DNA from: Acidobacteriota bacterium
GTDB lineage: Bacteria; Acidobacteriota; Terriglobia; Terriglobales; Acidobacteriaceae
Direction: 5' to 3'
Length of the DNA: 64,000 nucleotides
Assembly: GCA_003224905.1 (NCBI GenBank)
Contig: QIAA01000174.1
Location: 1-64,000 of the forward strand
Of this stretch, positions 7,750-16,896 are shown piece after piece. Each line of letters starts with the position of its first letter. Positions within the stretch are counted from its first letter, which is position 1. The notes beneath the pieces were generated by a model, which saw only the letters and a program-made list of their open reading frames with translations, ran no database searches and was not told the origin of the DNA. The position numbers and the translations under genes were made by a program.

Positions 7750-10266
7750 TTATAGCTCTTCCACTTTCTTGTGCAATTCACGCGTGATCCACTCAGGATC
7801 AGCATCCGGGGGAAATCGAACCGGCGCTCCGGTCTTCACTGTGATTTGAAACGGCCGGGCAAGTTTCTTACCGGCCTGCTTTAGCTCAAACAGGCCATCA
7901 ATGCGCATGGGTACTACAGGAATTTGAAGATTCTTGGCGAGCAAACCGATACCCGAGCGGAACGGACGTATTTTGGCGTCCGTAGTGTGATGGCCCTCTG
8001 GAAACACGAGCACGCTGTACCCGCGATCAACGGATTCTCCGGCATAGGCAAAGCTCCGGCGAAATCCCGCTTCCCGAGGCAATGGGAAGAGGTTCAGCAG
8101 GGATACTCCCAAAACCCACTTCACCCAATCGTATGCTCGGGCAAAAAAGTTCCGAGGCCCCGGAGGAGTGCGCAGGATCTCCAGGGCCTCGCCCCCGGCT
8201 GCTGTCGCGATCTTATGCCGCAAACGGGCTGGCAGCGCCGTATGCACGAAACCAACATCCACATCGCTGATGTGATTGCAGATTACCAACACAGGCCCGT
8301 CCACCCGGCGCAGGTTTTCGCGTCCCACGATTCGGGGCCAGCCCAGCAGGAACACCGAAGGCCGCAGCAACACATAATGTGTCAGTATCCGCAACCAGGT
8401 TACGGGCCAGCGCTGAACCCAGGCGGGATAATGATAGTGGGCATGCGCCTGGACTTTGCCCTGCAGCATGTTCTGCAGGTCGGCCACCGTACTTACGGCG
8501 GCAAATTGTGTTTCGCTGAGATCAAGCTGGTATCGCTCCTCTAGCACACTGAGCAGTTCCACACGATCGAGCGAGGTGAGGCTGAGATCCTGCTCCAGCT
8601 TGGCGTTCGCTGGTAGCGCTCCCGTCTGCCGCCCTGTGATCCGCGCAATCAGTTCGGCAAGGGAACTGGATTTTTGATCAGCCGCGCCGTTCTGCAAGAG
8701 GTGAGAGACCACAAATTCCCGAATCGCACTCGTGCGCGGCTTCTGGGTGGATGTCCGTGGGAAATCTTGTTCCGGCCACACGAACCAGCTGCGCATGCGC
8801 TGGTATTCAGCAAGGGACTCGTTGGCTCGTTTTAGCGCCGTCTCTGCCGGCTTTCCCTCTTGCATAACCATGACCGCGCACGGCTCTGCGTTGCCGTCAC
8901 GCGGCAGTCCTACGACGACACAATCCTTCACCTCCGGTTGCTGGCGCAAAGCGGATTCCAGGTCCGCGGGATAGACGTTCATACCCGCCGGGGTCACGAT
9001 GACATCTTTTTTTCGGCCCTTAAAGTAGAGATTGCCTTCTGCATCCAGTTCCCCGACATCCCCAGTGTGATACCAACCTTCTTCGGTTTCGACGGGCTGC
9101 AGCTCCTGGCCACTCCAGTATCCCGACGCTACGCCGCCGCCGCGCACCAGAATCTCACCATCAGGAGCGAGCTTCACTTCGCGCCCGGCAAGCACTTTGC
9201 CAATGGAGCCTTTTCCCAAGCGGAACGGATGATTCACGCTGATGAGTGACGTGGTTTCTGTCAGGCCGTAGCCCTGGATCACAGCAAAGCCCGGACGTCC
9301 CCAGAATTCTTCGGTGGCGCGATCGAGCGCCGCGCCTCCAGTAATAAAGGCCCAGAATTTCCAGCCGAACCAGCGATGTATGCGTCGGAAAATCCACCAG
9401 CGGCGGAGGAAGTGTTTGCCCTCAGACTGCTGGAACTTGCGGCGGAAGTCCTGAAGCCTGCCCTCGTCTTCCAGATCGCGCTCGACTTTCTCCTTCAACG
9501 ATTGCAGCATGCGAGGCACCGCCACCAGCACAGAGACGCGCTCACGGCGAATCGTGGCGATGACCTCTGCGGGCTTGAGGGCATCCTGAAAGATCACTGT
9601 GCCTGCCATGAGCTGAGGAAGGAAGATGCCCAGGAATTGTCCGAAGACGTGGCTTAACGGCAACAGATTCAGAAAACGGAGCGGATGCACAAGACGTTCG
9701 TACTTGAGATACGTCTGAATCTGCGATTCGAGAGGCGCGATGTTACTCAGGACGTTGCCATGCGTGATCACCACGCCTTTCGGCTCGGCGGTGGTTCCGG
9801 AGGTAAAGACAATTTCAAGCACGTCGCTGCGCTGAAGTGGCACCTCATCGTAAGGGGATGCAGCATATTGGGTCAGACCTTCATTCAGTTCATCCAGAAG
9901 CAAAGTGGGAATTGAAGACTGTGCGTGCTCGCGTGAGCAGATCAGGAGTTTCGTGTTCACTTGCTGGGCCACACGGAGGACGAAGTCTGAAGCTGCGGCG
10001 TTGTCCATCGGGACAACGATCACTCCCTGAAGCGCACAGCCGAAAAATACAGCAACCCATTCCGCCGAGTTTGGTCCCCACACAAGAACGCGGTCGCCTT
10101 TGACGATTCCGCGTTTCTCCAGTTCGCGGCCAAAGCGGAATGCGGTGTCGGCAATGTGCTTGTACGTCCAACGCTCGGTGCGGTATCCGCGGCGCTGGAC
10201 ATAAGCGACTTCTCTGCCCCGGCGAAGAAAATCGCGGAGATATTCGGCGACGGAGCGGCGCTCCAT
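7750..10266 (-). CDS. Acyl-CoA/ACP ligase - carrier protein - acyltransferase fusion
   Basis: 838 aa from ATG 10266 (MERRSVAEYL). Upstream in-frame codons to 10455 do not look conserved. Domains in order: adenylate-forming ligase ~10-520 (FTSGTTAEPKG at 154, QGYGLTET at 331, YHTGD at 399, GRKKD at 417); acyl-carrier-like ~535-605; PlsC-type acyltransferase ~630-838 (NHISDVD at 664 matches HX4D, VFPEGHH at 754). The likely role is to activate a fatty acid, hold it on the carrier and pass it to a lysophospholipid or similar acceptor at the inner membrane. The carrier motif reads LTSLD, with Thr where Asp is usual before the phosphopantetheine Ser565. E. coli Aas has the opposite domain order and no carrier. 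Confidence 0.85.
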   Translation of the reverse strand: MERRSVAEYLRDFLRRGREVAYVQRRGYRTERWTYKHIADTAFRFGRELEKRGIVKGDRVLVWGPNSAEWVAVFFGCALQGVIVVPMDNAAASDFVLRVAQQVNTKLLICSREHAQSSIPTLLLDELNEGLTQYAASPYDEVPLQRSDVLEIVFTSGTTAEPKGVVITHGNVLSNIAPLESQIQTYLKYERLVHPLRFLNLLPLSHVFGQFLGIFLPQLMAGTVIFQDALKPAEVIATIRRERVSVLVAVPRMLQSLKEKVERDLEDEGRLQDFRRKFQQSEGKHFLRRWWIFRRIHRWFGWKFWAFITGGAALDRATEEFWGRPGFAVIQGYGLTETTSLISVNHPFRLGKGSIGKVLAGREVKLAPDGEILVRGGGVASGYWSGQELQPVETEEGWYHTGDVGELDAEGNLYFKGRKKDVIVTPAGMNVYPADLESALRQQPEVKDCVVVGLPRDGNAEPCAVMVMQEGKPAETALKRANESLAEYQRMRSWFVWPEQDFPRTSTQKPRTSAIREFVVSHLLQNGAADQKSSSLAELIARITGRQTGALPANAKLEQDLSLTSLDRVELLSVLEERYQLDLSETQFAAVSTVADLQNMLQGKVQAHAHYHYPAWVQRWPVTWLRILTHYVLLRPSVFLLGWPRIVGRENLRRVDGPVLVICNHISDVDVGFVHTALPARLRHKIATAAGGEALEILRTPPGPRNFFARAYDWVKWVLGVSLLNLFPLPREAGFRRSFAYAGESVDRGYSVLVFPEGHHTTDAKIRPFRSGIGLLAKNLQIPVVPMRIDGLFELKQAGKKLARPFQITVKTGAPVRFPPDADPEWITRELHKKVEEL

Positions 10267-10476
10267 GCCAAGATGGTAAAGCCTGCGTCGGCGAGCGCCT
10301 AGCCGGGTGCTACCACCGCAAAGGAGAGCACGCTCCGTGCATGTGCCACGAAGCGCGTGTAAAGTTTGACATTTGAAGCAACACAATGTCGATTTCGACG
10401 GGAGCCGTTCGACTAACAGTGCAGGAAGCCGAAAATTGCCTGAAGTTTTATTCACTTACGTAAGGAGCCAGCTTAC

Positions 10477-10947
10477 ATGCCAAAAATCACCCCGTTCTTG
10501 TGGTTCGATAACCAGGCCGAAGAGGCAGCCAACTTTTATGTCTCGATTTTCAAGAACTCGAAAATCGTGAACGTCAGCCGCTATGGCGAAGCAGGGCCAG
10601 GTCCTAAAGGCAGCGCAATGACCGTCGTCTTTCAGCTCGACGGGCAGGAATTCATTGCGCTGAACGGCGGACCACATTTTAAATTTACCGAAGCTATTTC
10701 TTTCTCTGTTGACTGCAAAACACAGCAAGAGGTAGACGAATATTGGGAGAAGCTCTCTGCCGGCGGAAAGCCAGGGCAATGCGGCTGGCTGAAAGACAAA
10801 TACGGTCTGTCCTGGCAGATTGTTCCCAGCATTCTGGGCCAGTTGTTGGGCGACAAAGATCCTCAGAAATCCAAGCGAGCGATGGAAGCCATGCTGAAGA
10901 TGACCAAGCTCGACATCGCGGCTTTGCAGCGCGCGTATGAAGGGTAA
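10477..10947 (+). CDS. VOC-family (PhnB/3-demethylubiquinone methyltransferase-like) protein
   Basis: 156 aa, beginning [20 protein letters not shown], the usual start of PhnB-like VOC proteins. Two beta-alpha-beta-beta-beta units follow, with [15 protein letters not shown] and the end motif [10 protein letters not shown]. An AAGGAG-like site lies just before ATG 10477. These proteins are small cytosolic dimers; many are of unknown function despite the methyltransferase-like name. The stop overlaps the start of the next, broken DUF1801 gene by 11 nt. Confidence 0.85.
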   Translation: MPKITPFLWFDNQAEEAANFYVSIFKNSKIVNVSRYGEAGPGPKGSAMTVVFQLDGQEFIALNGGPHFKFTEAISFSVDCKTQQEVDEYWEKLSAGGKPGQCGWLKDKYGLSWQIVPSILGQLLGDKDPQKSKRAMEAMLKMTKLDIAALQRAYEG

Positions 10948-11245
10948 ATCAAGAACAACGCGCAGGCCCGCTGCCAAGAGCGTCGACGATTACTTTGCAG
11001 GTGTGCCCAAACCTGCACGAAGCATGTTGAAAGAACTTAGAGAGGCGATCCGCTCCGCCGTGCCTGCGGAAGCGAAGGAAACGATCAGCTATACGGAATT
11101 CCTTGTTTCAAAACGTAACGGAGCATTGGTCTGGTTCGCCGGCTTTTCGGAGCACCGCAGTTTGTTCCCGACAGCATCTGTGATCGAGGCGTAGAAGGAA
11201 CTCAGGAATTTCCATGCGTCCAAAGGCACCATTGCCATCTTGCGG
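10937..11245 (+). pseudogene. Broken DUF1801 (YdhG-like) gene
   Basis: The first 85 codons encode a DUF1801 protein (SVDDYFAGVPKPARSMLKEL, ISYTEF, ALVWFAGFSEH, LFPTASVIEA) and then meet TAG at 11192-11194. In the same frame after the stop the family pattern goes on (KELRNFHASKGTI), matching the usual ...FKEEL...YKTSKGTI segment, before homology fades. The gene is therefore an intact protein cut by a nonsense change plus 3' decay. It starts inside the end of the VOC gene. A truncated product could still be made. Confidence 0.7.
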
Positions 11246-11293
11246 ATCCATCGGTCACTCTTCAGCATGGAGCTCCCTCGAACTTTAAAATTG

Positions 11294-11378
11294 GTAATTG
11301 GGAAATTTTGTAATTGGTAACTTGAACGACTGGCATCTTGGGGCTTCAATTCCCCGATTACAAAATTTACCAAATTAC
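11294..11378. repeat. AT-rich imperfect inverted repeat
   Basis: Arms 11294-11317 (GTAATTGGGAAATTTTG...) and 11354-11378 (...CAAAATTTACCAAATTAC) are reverse complements with a few mismatches, around a ~36-bp centre. It lies in the gap between the broken DUF1801 gene and the HU gene. It may be a small non-coding mobile repeat of the MITE/REP kind, or a strong stem in RNA. Upstream the gap holds only the decayed DUF1801 3' end. Confidence 0.5.
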
Positions 11379-11500
11379 AAATGTTGTTGGCTGCGGTTCA
11401 CACACCTTACGGGAGCGTGCGTGCCGTTGACAATCCACCCTATGCCTCATATTATCAAGCACTTGGTCAGAGCTTTTGACTCCTTCCGCTGGGAGCGCCT

Positions 11501-11770
11501 GTGATTAAGCTAGACATCATCAACGAGGTCGTAACGAAGACCGGCATCACGAAGACCAAAGCCGAACTGGCCGTCGAAACCGTATTCGAGAGTATGAAGC
11601 GATCCTTGGCCAAAGGAGACCGCATCGAGTTGCGCGGTTTTGGGGTCTTTAACGTTCGCCCCCGCAAGACCGGCATCGGGCGCAATCCGCGCACTGGCGC
11701 GGAGGTCTCCATTCCGCCCGGCAAAGCCGTGCGCTTCAAGCCTGGCAAGGAGCTGCAGTCCATCGAATAA
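11501..11770 (+). CDS. HU/IHF-family DNA-binding protein
   Basis: 89 aa with the HU fold: DIINEVVTKTGITKTKAELA, RIELRGFGVFNVR, and the DNA arm RKTGIGRNPRTGAEVSIPP followed by AVRFKPGKEL. The start is GTG 11501 with GGGAG 6-10 nt upstream. HU-type dimers bend and compact DNA. The length is normal for the family. It is monocistronic here. Confidence 0.93.
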   Translation: MIKLDIINEVVTKTGITKTKAELAVETVFESMKRSLAKGDRIELRGFGVFNVRPRKTGIGRNPRTGAEVSIPPGKAVRFKPGKELQSIE

Positions 11771-11878
11771 GGTCGTTGCGGCCGCCGACACTGCGGACTT
11801 TGCAGAAATTTTGGCTTCCAGTCTCTAAACATTCCTGCGGGGAGCCGCTGGTGTTCGTCAAATACCTAATCTGATTTC

Positions 11879-13036
11879 CTACTTCTTGTTCTCCGGAAGT
11901 TTCAGACCGACATACGTCCCAGAGGTGATCCCCATCAATCCCAGCATGGTGGCGTCAAAATCCGGCATGCCGACAGTCCGCCAAACCGTTACCACGAAGA
12001 CGGCGGCCAGTGCCAGCGTCCAAACAATGAACTGCAGGCGATGCAAACTCGCTCCTTCCGCCGAAGTCACCAGATCGCGAAAGAAACCTTCCGATCTGGA
12101 GACGGTTGTGCGACGTTGCAGTGCGGCGTGCTCCTCTTGCAGTATGGCGCGTTCCGGTGGATTTTGGGCGAGTTTCTGCGTCAGCGTTTGTAACTTCTCT
12201 TTATTGGTCTGCACCTTTGTGGCATCTACGGCTGCGGCGGTGCCGAAGGTCGCCAGCGTAATCCCCATCAGCCCAACAACCGATGCCGGTATTGTGGCTT
12301 TGTATTCCCCGGTGAGCAGCCAGATAAAAACATAGGCATAGAGCACCAGCACCGTCCACAGCGCCATCTGTACACGAGACAGGCTAAAGGCGCGCTCGGT
12401 CGGCGCCGCTGCGTCCGGCCCTACCGGCTCCTTATCCCTTAGAGCACCGGTCCGGGCAGCAATAACGAAGAACACTATCAATCCGACCGTCGCAATGGCG
12501 AACCATACCACTAACCTTCCCGTGCGGAGGACCACGAACTCAACCTTCGCATCGCTTTGCGCCGCCGGCCCATTTTCCAGGCCTGTGCTGATCGTCAATT
12601 GCTGGCCCGAATTAGCCGCGGCTAACACCTCTTTCCAATTCCTCCGCGCTGTTTCCGTGTTCAGGTCGTGACTGACTAGATATGTCAGCAAGGTGGTGGT
12701 AACCTCGTCTTCATCGGTTTGACTTCGACCCACGCTCGCCAAGGTTCCGGGCAGAGGTTTCCCCTGGAGGAACAACATCAGATTGGCCGGGTTGGGCTCT
12801 CCCACATCATCGAAGCTCACGTCCGGTGCGTGTTGCACCGCCAGTGTCACCACATCATGAAAGTGGAGCTGCGGAGTTCTTTCTAAGCACGCCTTGCTAT
12901 GCGTGACATCCTGTGCGCCGGGATTTGCCACGCACACCACTTTGAACGTACCGCTGACGGTTTGTGCTGTTCCCGCGGAGGCCATCGCCAGGAGCAGCAC
13001 CAAAATCGCTCTCTGCCAAATCGTGTAATTCTTCAT
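11879..13036 (-). CDS. Unknown membrane protein with a duplicated two-helix module
   Basis: 385 aa. Signal peptide 1-24; a periplasmic domain ~25-170 (with Cys35 and Cys50); a transmembrane helix ~175-195; then two related modules at ~217-270 and ~330-383, separated by a coiled-coil-like stretch (QTNKEKLQTLTQKLAQN). Both modules share SLxRxQxxxWT at the start and GLMGIT at the end, each with two membrane helices. I recognise no named family. It starts 4 nt before the stop of the upstream secreted-protein gene (ATGA overlap), so the two are co-translated and probably act together at the inner membrane. Confidence 0.75.
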   Translation of the reverse strand: MKNYTIWQRAILVLLLAMASAGTAQTVSGTFKVVCVANPGAQDVTHSKACLERTPQLHFHDVVTLAVQHAPDVSFDDVGEPNPANLMLFLQGKPLPGTLASVGRSQTDEDEVTTTLLTYLVSHDLNTETARRNWKEVLAAANSGQQLTISTGLENGPAAQSDAKVEFVVLRTGRLVVWFAIATVGLIVFFVIAARTGALRDKEPVGPDAAAPTERAFSLSRVQMALWTVLVLYAYVFIWLLTGEYKATIPASVVGLMGITLATFGTAAAVDATKVQTNKEKLQTLTQKLAQNPPERAILQEEHAALQRRTTVSRSEGFFRDLVTSAEGASLHRLQFIVWTLALAAVFVVTVWRTVGMPDFDATMLGLMGITSGTYVGLKLPENKK

Positions 13037-13812
13037 GAGTGTCCTCCCTGCTCCAAGTCTTCGAGCGGTTTCCAGCTGCTATCGTTGGCGTCACAACTTG
13101 ATTTTGTGCATACTTCGAATTCCGTAATGGGATGAATCTCCCACAGCGACATGCGCTTCGGCTGGTTACCGATGTTGTTCGCGGGGTCATTGTTGACTTT
13201 GTGGTGATTGTCGAAAAAGAGCTGACCCGTCACTCGCACCGCCCGATTCTCTTGCTCGGCTTTCACAAGGCGCTGCGTCGTCCAGTTCTCGTTCCTTTTT
13301 TGGGGAATCATTTCCACTACAATGCCTTCGAACTCGGATCCACCCGCTTTCGGCGTCAAGCTGATGTGAAAGTCATTGTTGTCAGTTCCGGGCAGCCGGC
13401 AATTGACCGACTCGCCGGAACTGTTGGCATGCGGTTTCGACTTCTCGGGTTTCACCGCGATAAACCCGACGATCTGCACCAGGCTGCCCTCACCCACTTT
13501 CTCGCCACCCGCGGTCAAATTACGTAAACGGGTGCGGTCCGGCTTGGTCATAGTGGCGTATTTACCATCGAATTTTTTCTCCACTTGCGCTTGAAGGTCC
13601 TCGAAATCCCCAAACGAGAGTGTCTTCACTTCTCCACTCGGGTCCAGATTGTGCTTGGAGATATTGGAAAAGGCGTCGGGCGTATCGTCTTTCGCACAAC
13701 CCCGAAGCGGGCAGCTGCTCAAGGGCTTGAAGCAAGGTTTCTTCTTGGCGGCGAACGCATGACCGCAACCAAGCATGAAAAACAAGCAAAGCGTCACCTT
13801 AACCGTGTTCAT
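13033..13812 (-). CDS. Secreted protein of unknown function, possible OB-fold
   Basis: 259 aa. Signal peptide ~1-21 (LCLFFMLGCGHAFA), a Cys-rich N-terminus (C27, C34, C39), then strands that look like an OB-fold (GSLVQIVGFIAVKPE, FEGIVVEMIPQKR, AVRVTGQLFFDN, MSLWEIHPITEFEVC). The ending WEIHPITEFEVC is typical of secreted OB-like domains near metallo-beta-lactamase or nuclease genes, but no such gene is here. It is followed, with a 4-nt overlap, by the duplicated-module membrane protein. Function unknown. Confidence 0.7.
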   Translation of the reverse strand: MNTVKVTLCLFFMLGCGHAFAAKKKPCFKPLSSCPLRGCAKDDTPDAFSNISKHNLDPSGEVKTLSFGDFEDLQAQVEKKFDGKYATMTKPDRTRLRNLTAGGEKVGEGSLVQIVGFIAVKPEKSKPHANSSGESVNCRLPGTDNNDFHISLTPKAGGSEFEGIVVEMIPQKRNENWTTQRLVKAEQENRAVRVTGQLFFDNHHKVNNDPANNIGNQPKRMSLWEIHPITEFEVCTKSSCDANDSSWKPLEDLEQGGHS

Positions 13813-14145
13813 GCGGTTCTCTCCCTCTCATGGCAGGCACTCCAGCTGGAGTTAGATCCCGGACTTCCTGGCGGGAAGACCGCAGCTGGGTACAGCGCTA
13901 TTCAGTTGTTCCGATTGGTCGACTACCGTGGCCCAGGGGGAAGATTCTCCGCGTTCGCGACTCCAACAGCTCCCGCAAGAATCGTGGAGGACATGAATTC
14001 TGATAGCGCTTTCCCAGGATGTCAAGAAGAAAGGAAGAATATTTCTTTCGACTTCGGAGAACGCTCACCTGTTAACACGAACGCAATCATGAAACTAGCT
14101 TCAGCAACCTGGACCGCACATTTTTTATTTAAGATGTAACTTCCG
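13813..14145. other. Gene-free divergent promoter region
   Basis: About 330 bp between the divergent genes at 13812 (minus) and 14146 (plus). No coding frame with family resemblance, no hairpin with a T-run and no clear repeat was seen. It should hold promoters for both sides; the stretch before 14146 is AT-rich (CATTTTTTATTTAAGATG). Confidence 0.4.
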
Positions 14146-15159
14146 ATGTCTGATCCCTCTCCACCCATCACCGTCGTCCCCGAGTCTTATGGCGGTCGAG
14201 AAGTGTGGGTTGTGCAGCCGCGAAAGCCTCGCTACTGGCTGCACATTCTTCTGCTGCTCGTGACGACATTTACCACCCTGGTAGTGGGCGCGCGCATGCA
14301 AGACAATTTTCGCCGCAATTTGCCGGCCCTGTACACGGGAAATGAGTCGCTTCCGATTTTTCCCGTGCGCTGGGCTGTGCACGGTTCGAACCTGGCCCTC
14401 GGAGTTCCCTTCTCTTTTTGCCTGATGATCATTCTGTTGTCCCATGAGATGGGACATTATCTGTTCTGCCGTTATTACGGCGTCGCCGCGACCCTGCCTT
14501 TTTTCATTCCCTTCCCCACGCTGATCGGAACTCTCGGCGCTTTCATCCGGATCCGCTCTCCGATTCGTTCTCGCTCTGCGCTGTTCGATATTGGCATTGC
14601 AGGACCCATTGCGGGATTTGTCGTGGCGTTGACGGTTCTGATCTTTGCTATGCCATATTCTAAGGTGGGAACACCGCCAGTGATTTCAGATATCCAGCTG
14701 GGATATCCGCTTATATTCAAGCTCGTCTGGGCAATACTTCCGCTCGCGGACATTCACGGCGGGTCTTCGCCGATGAGTGACATCTATTTCCATCCCATGG
14801 CCATTGCGGCTTGGGTAGGAATGTTCGCCACTGCGCTGAATCTCCTGCCTGGAGGTCAGCTCGATGGCGGACACATCGTGTTCTCGCTGGCGCCTCGCGC
14901 TCACAAATTTGTCTCACGGATCACGATTCTGGCGCTGATACCTATCGCGATCAAATTGTGGCTCGGCTGGCTTGTATGGGCAGTGCTACTGCGCATAAGC
15001 GGCATGCGCCACCCCATGGTTCCAGAGTGGCCCGGCGTGGCCGGCCCCAGGCGCTGGATGGCGCTGTTCGGTCTCATCATGCTTGTACTAACCTTGACCC
15101 CCGCTCCGTTTGCCCACAGCTCCTTGCTTCAGGTCTGGTCTGAGTTTCGCGGGCGCTGA
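14146..15159 (+). CDS. Site-2 protease family (M50) membrane metalloprotease
   Basis: 337 aa with about six membrane helices. Zinc site HEMGH at 100-104 in helix ILLSHEMGHYLFCRYYG, and the second motif NLLPGGQLDGGH at 232-243. GIAGPIAGFVV is the conserved glycine-rich link between them. Members cleave membrane-bound regulators or are housekeeping enzymes. No anti-sigma or sigma gene is adjacent, so the substrate is unknown. There is no PDZ domain. Monocistronic. Confidence 0.9.
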   Translation: MSDPSPPITVVPESYGGREVWVVQPRKPRYWLHILLLLVTTFTTLVVGARMQDNFRRNLPALYTGNESLPIFPVRWAVHGSNLALGVPFSFCLMIILLSHEMGHYLFCRYYGVAATLPFFIPFPTLIGTLGAFIRIRSPIRSRSALFDIGIAGPIAGFVVALTVLIFAMPYSKVGTPPVISDIQLGYPLIFKLVWAILPLADIHGGSSPMSDIYFHPMAIAAWVGMFATALNLLPGGQLDGGHIVFSLAPRAHKFVSRITILALIPIAIKLWLGWLVWAVLLRISGMRHPMVPEWPGVAGPRRWMALFGLIMLVLTLTPAPFAHSSLLQVWSEFRGR

Positions 15160-15298
15160 CGGCTGCTTCAGACCTGTAGAGAATCTGTGGGCGTTTGTAC
15201 ATCTCTGCCGCAAATCAGGACCGCCTCATCTCACTCTTTCATCTTCTGAATTCAAATCCGGCAAAACCCAGGTCACGGGCAAGCGGAATAACACCGCG

Positions 15299-16846
15299 TT
15301 AGCCCTCGTGCAGGCTCGCCGTTATCTCCACTGCAGGTTCACCCGCGCCCAGTGTCTGCGCCACAATCAAGCGACGCGCTTCCACCCTGACCCTCGGAAG
15401 ATGAATGCCAAAAAGGATCGCTCCACCAATGCACGCCACAGCGCCGATCGTTACGGTAACCGGAGCTCCGACGCGATCGGCCATCGCTCCGGCAAAAAGT
15501 GAGCCGAAAGGCGCCATCCCCATGAACATCATGGTGTAAAGAGCCATAACCCGCCCTCGCAGATGGTCGGGCACCATCGCCTGAATCAGGGTGTTCGATG
15601 ATGACATCTGCAACATCATCGTGAATCCCACCGGAAGCAGCATTGCAGCGGAAAGCCAGAAATAGCGCGACCACGAAAACAAAATCAGAAATAGTCCAAA
15701 GCCGCCGCAGGAGAACGCCACCCAGCGGCCCAGACCCTGAACCCCGGTGCGTGTAGCCAGTGTGAGCGCGCCGAGCAAAGCGCCAACTCCAGTTGCTCCC
15801 ATCAGGATTCCCAGGCCTCGCGCCCCACCGTGCAGAATCTGATCCGCGAAAACCGGCATCAGCACCGTGTAAGGCATGGCTACCAGGCTCACCAATCCTA
15901 GAAGCAGCAAGATCGCGCGGATCGGTGCCGTGTGCCGTGCAAATCGGAATCCCTCGACCAGATGTTTGAGAGGCGAACCCGATGCAGCGCGTGGCCGCGG
16001 CTGCACAGTCATCATCAACAATCCGGCGATGACTGCGATATAACTCACGGCGTTGGCGAAAAAGCACCAGCCTTCCCCGATCTTCGCCACCAGAATCCCG
16101 GCAATTGCTGGGCCGATGATCCGCGCCCCGTTGAACATGGATGAGTTCAAGGCAATTGCATTCATCAGATCTTCCTTACCGACCATGTCCACCAGAAACG
16201 ATTGCCGGGCGGGTACATCAAACGCGTTGACTACACCGAGCTGCGCTGCCAGAACGAAGATGTGCCAGACTTTGACCGTCCCAGTAAGAGTGAGTGCAGC
16301 GAGCGCAAAAGCCAGCAGCATGGACGCAACCTGCGTCGCGATCACGACACGGTGCCGGTTCTGCCGGTCGGCCACAATTCCCCCTAAGGGCGCAACCAGA
16401 AAGACTGGAATCTGACCCGCAAAGCCGACGGAGCCCAGTAGCAGCGAAGAACCGGTCAGACGATACACCAGCCACGATTGAGCCACGCTTTGCATCCAGG
16501 TGCCGATCAGTGAAATTAATTGTCCGCTGAAGAAAAGCTGGAAGTTACGGTGACGCAGAGCACGCAATGTGGCCGGGAGTGTTCCGGTTTTCGGCAAATT
16601 GGGCTGTGAAGCACGGAGATCTTGCTTCCCCGTCTTGTGCGCAATCCGAGAGTCGGTCACTTTCGAACCTGTGCTTTTGATGCCAGCCGCATGACGCTCG
16701 ATGTGAAGCTCAAATATTCGATCGCGAACTGGATCTCCATCCCTCTTGACTAAGTTGTAACTTCCAAGCTCGCCGTAGCTGAGGTACAGTATTTCTCTCT
16801 CGCCATCAGTGGGTGGCGCGGGCTTCAGTATAGAGTTAAAATCCAT
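15299..16846 (-). CDS. MFS exporter (EntS/MFS_3 type)
   Basis: 515 aa. From about residue 93 it is a 12-helix major facilitator: LRHRNFQLFFSGQLISLIGT, WLVYRLTGSS, PLGGIVADRQNRHRVV, RQSFLVDMV, NALNSSMFNGARIIGPAIAG-type block, and FGSLFAGAMADRVG. This subfamily includes enterobactin exporter EntS and macrolide exporters. The first ~92 residues are hydrophilic and not typical, so the true start may be further in (for example GTG at residue ~63), or this is a real extension. Substrate unknown. Confidence 0.85.
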   Translation of the reverse strand: MDFNSILKPAPPTDGEREILYLSYGELGSYNLVKRDGDPVRDRIFELHIERHAAGIKSTGSKVTDSRIAHKTGKQDLRASQPNLPKTGTLPATLRALRHRNFQLFFSGQLISLIGTWMQSVAQSWLVYRLTGSSLLLGSVGFAGQIPVFLVAPLGGIVADRQNRHRVVIATQVASMLLAFALAALTLTGTVKVWHIFVLAAQLGVVNAFDVPARQSFLVDMVGKEDLMNAIALNSSMFNGARIIGPAIAGILVAKIGEGWCFFANAVSYIAVIAGLLMMTVQPRPRAASGSPLKHLVEGFRFARHTAPIRAILLLLGLVSLVAMPYTVLMPVFADQILHGGARGLGILMGATGVGALLGALTLATRTGVQGLGRWVAFSCGGFGLFLILFSWSRYFWLSAAMLLPVGFTMMLQMSSSNTLIQAMVPDHLRGRVMALYTMMFMGMAPFGSLFAGAMADRVGAPVTVTIGAVACIGGAILFGIHLPRVRVEARRLIVAQTLGAGEPAVEITASLHEG

Positions 16847-16896
16847 TCACATTCTGCCGTTGCCAAATCGCAGCAGTAACAGCTATCGGAGGAGCC

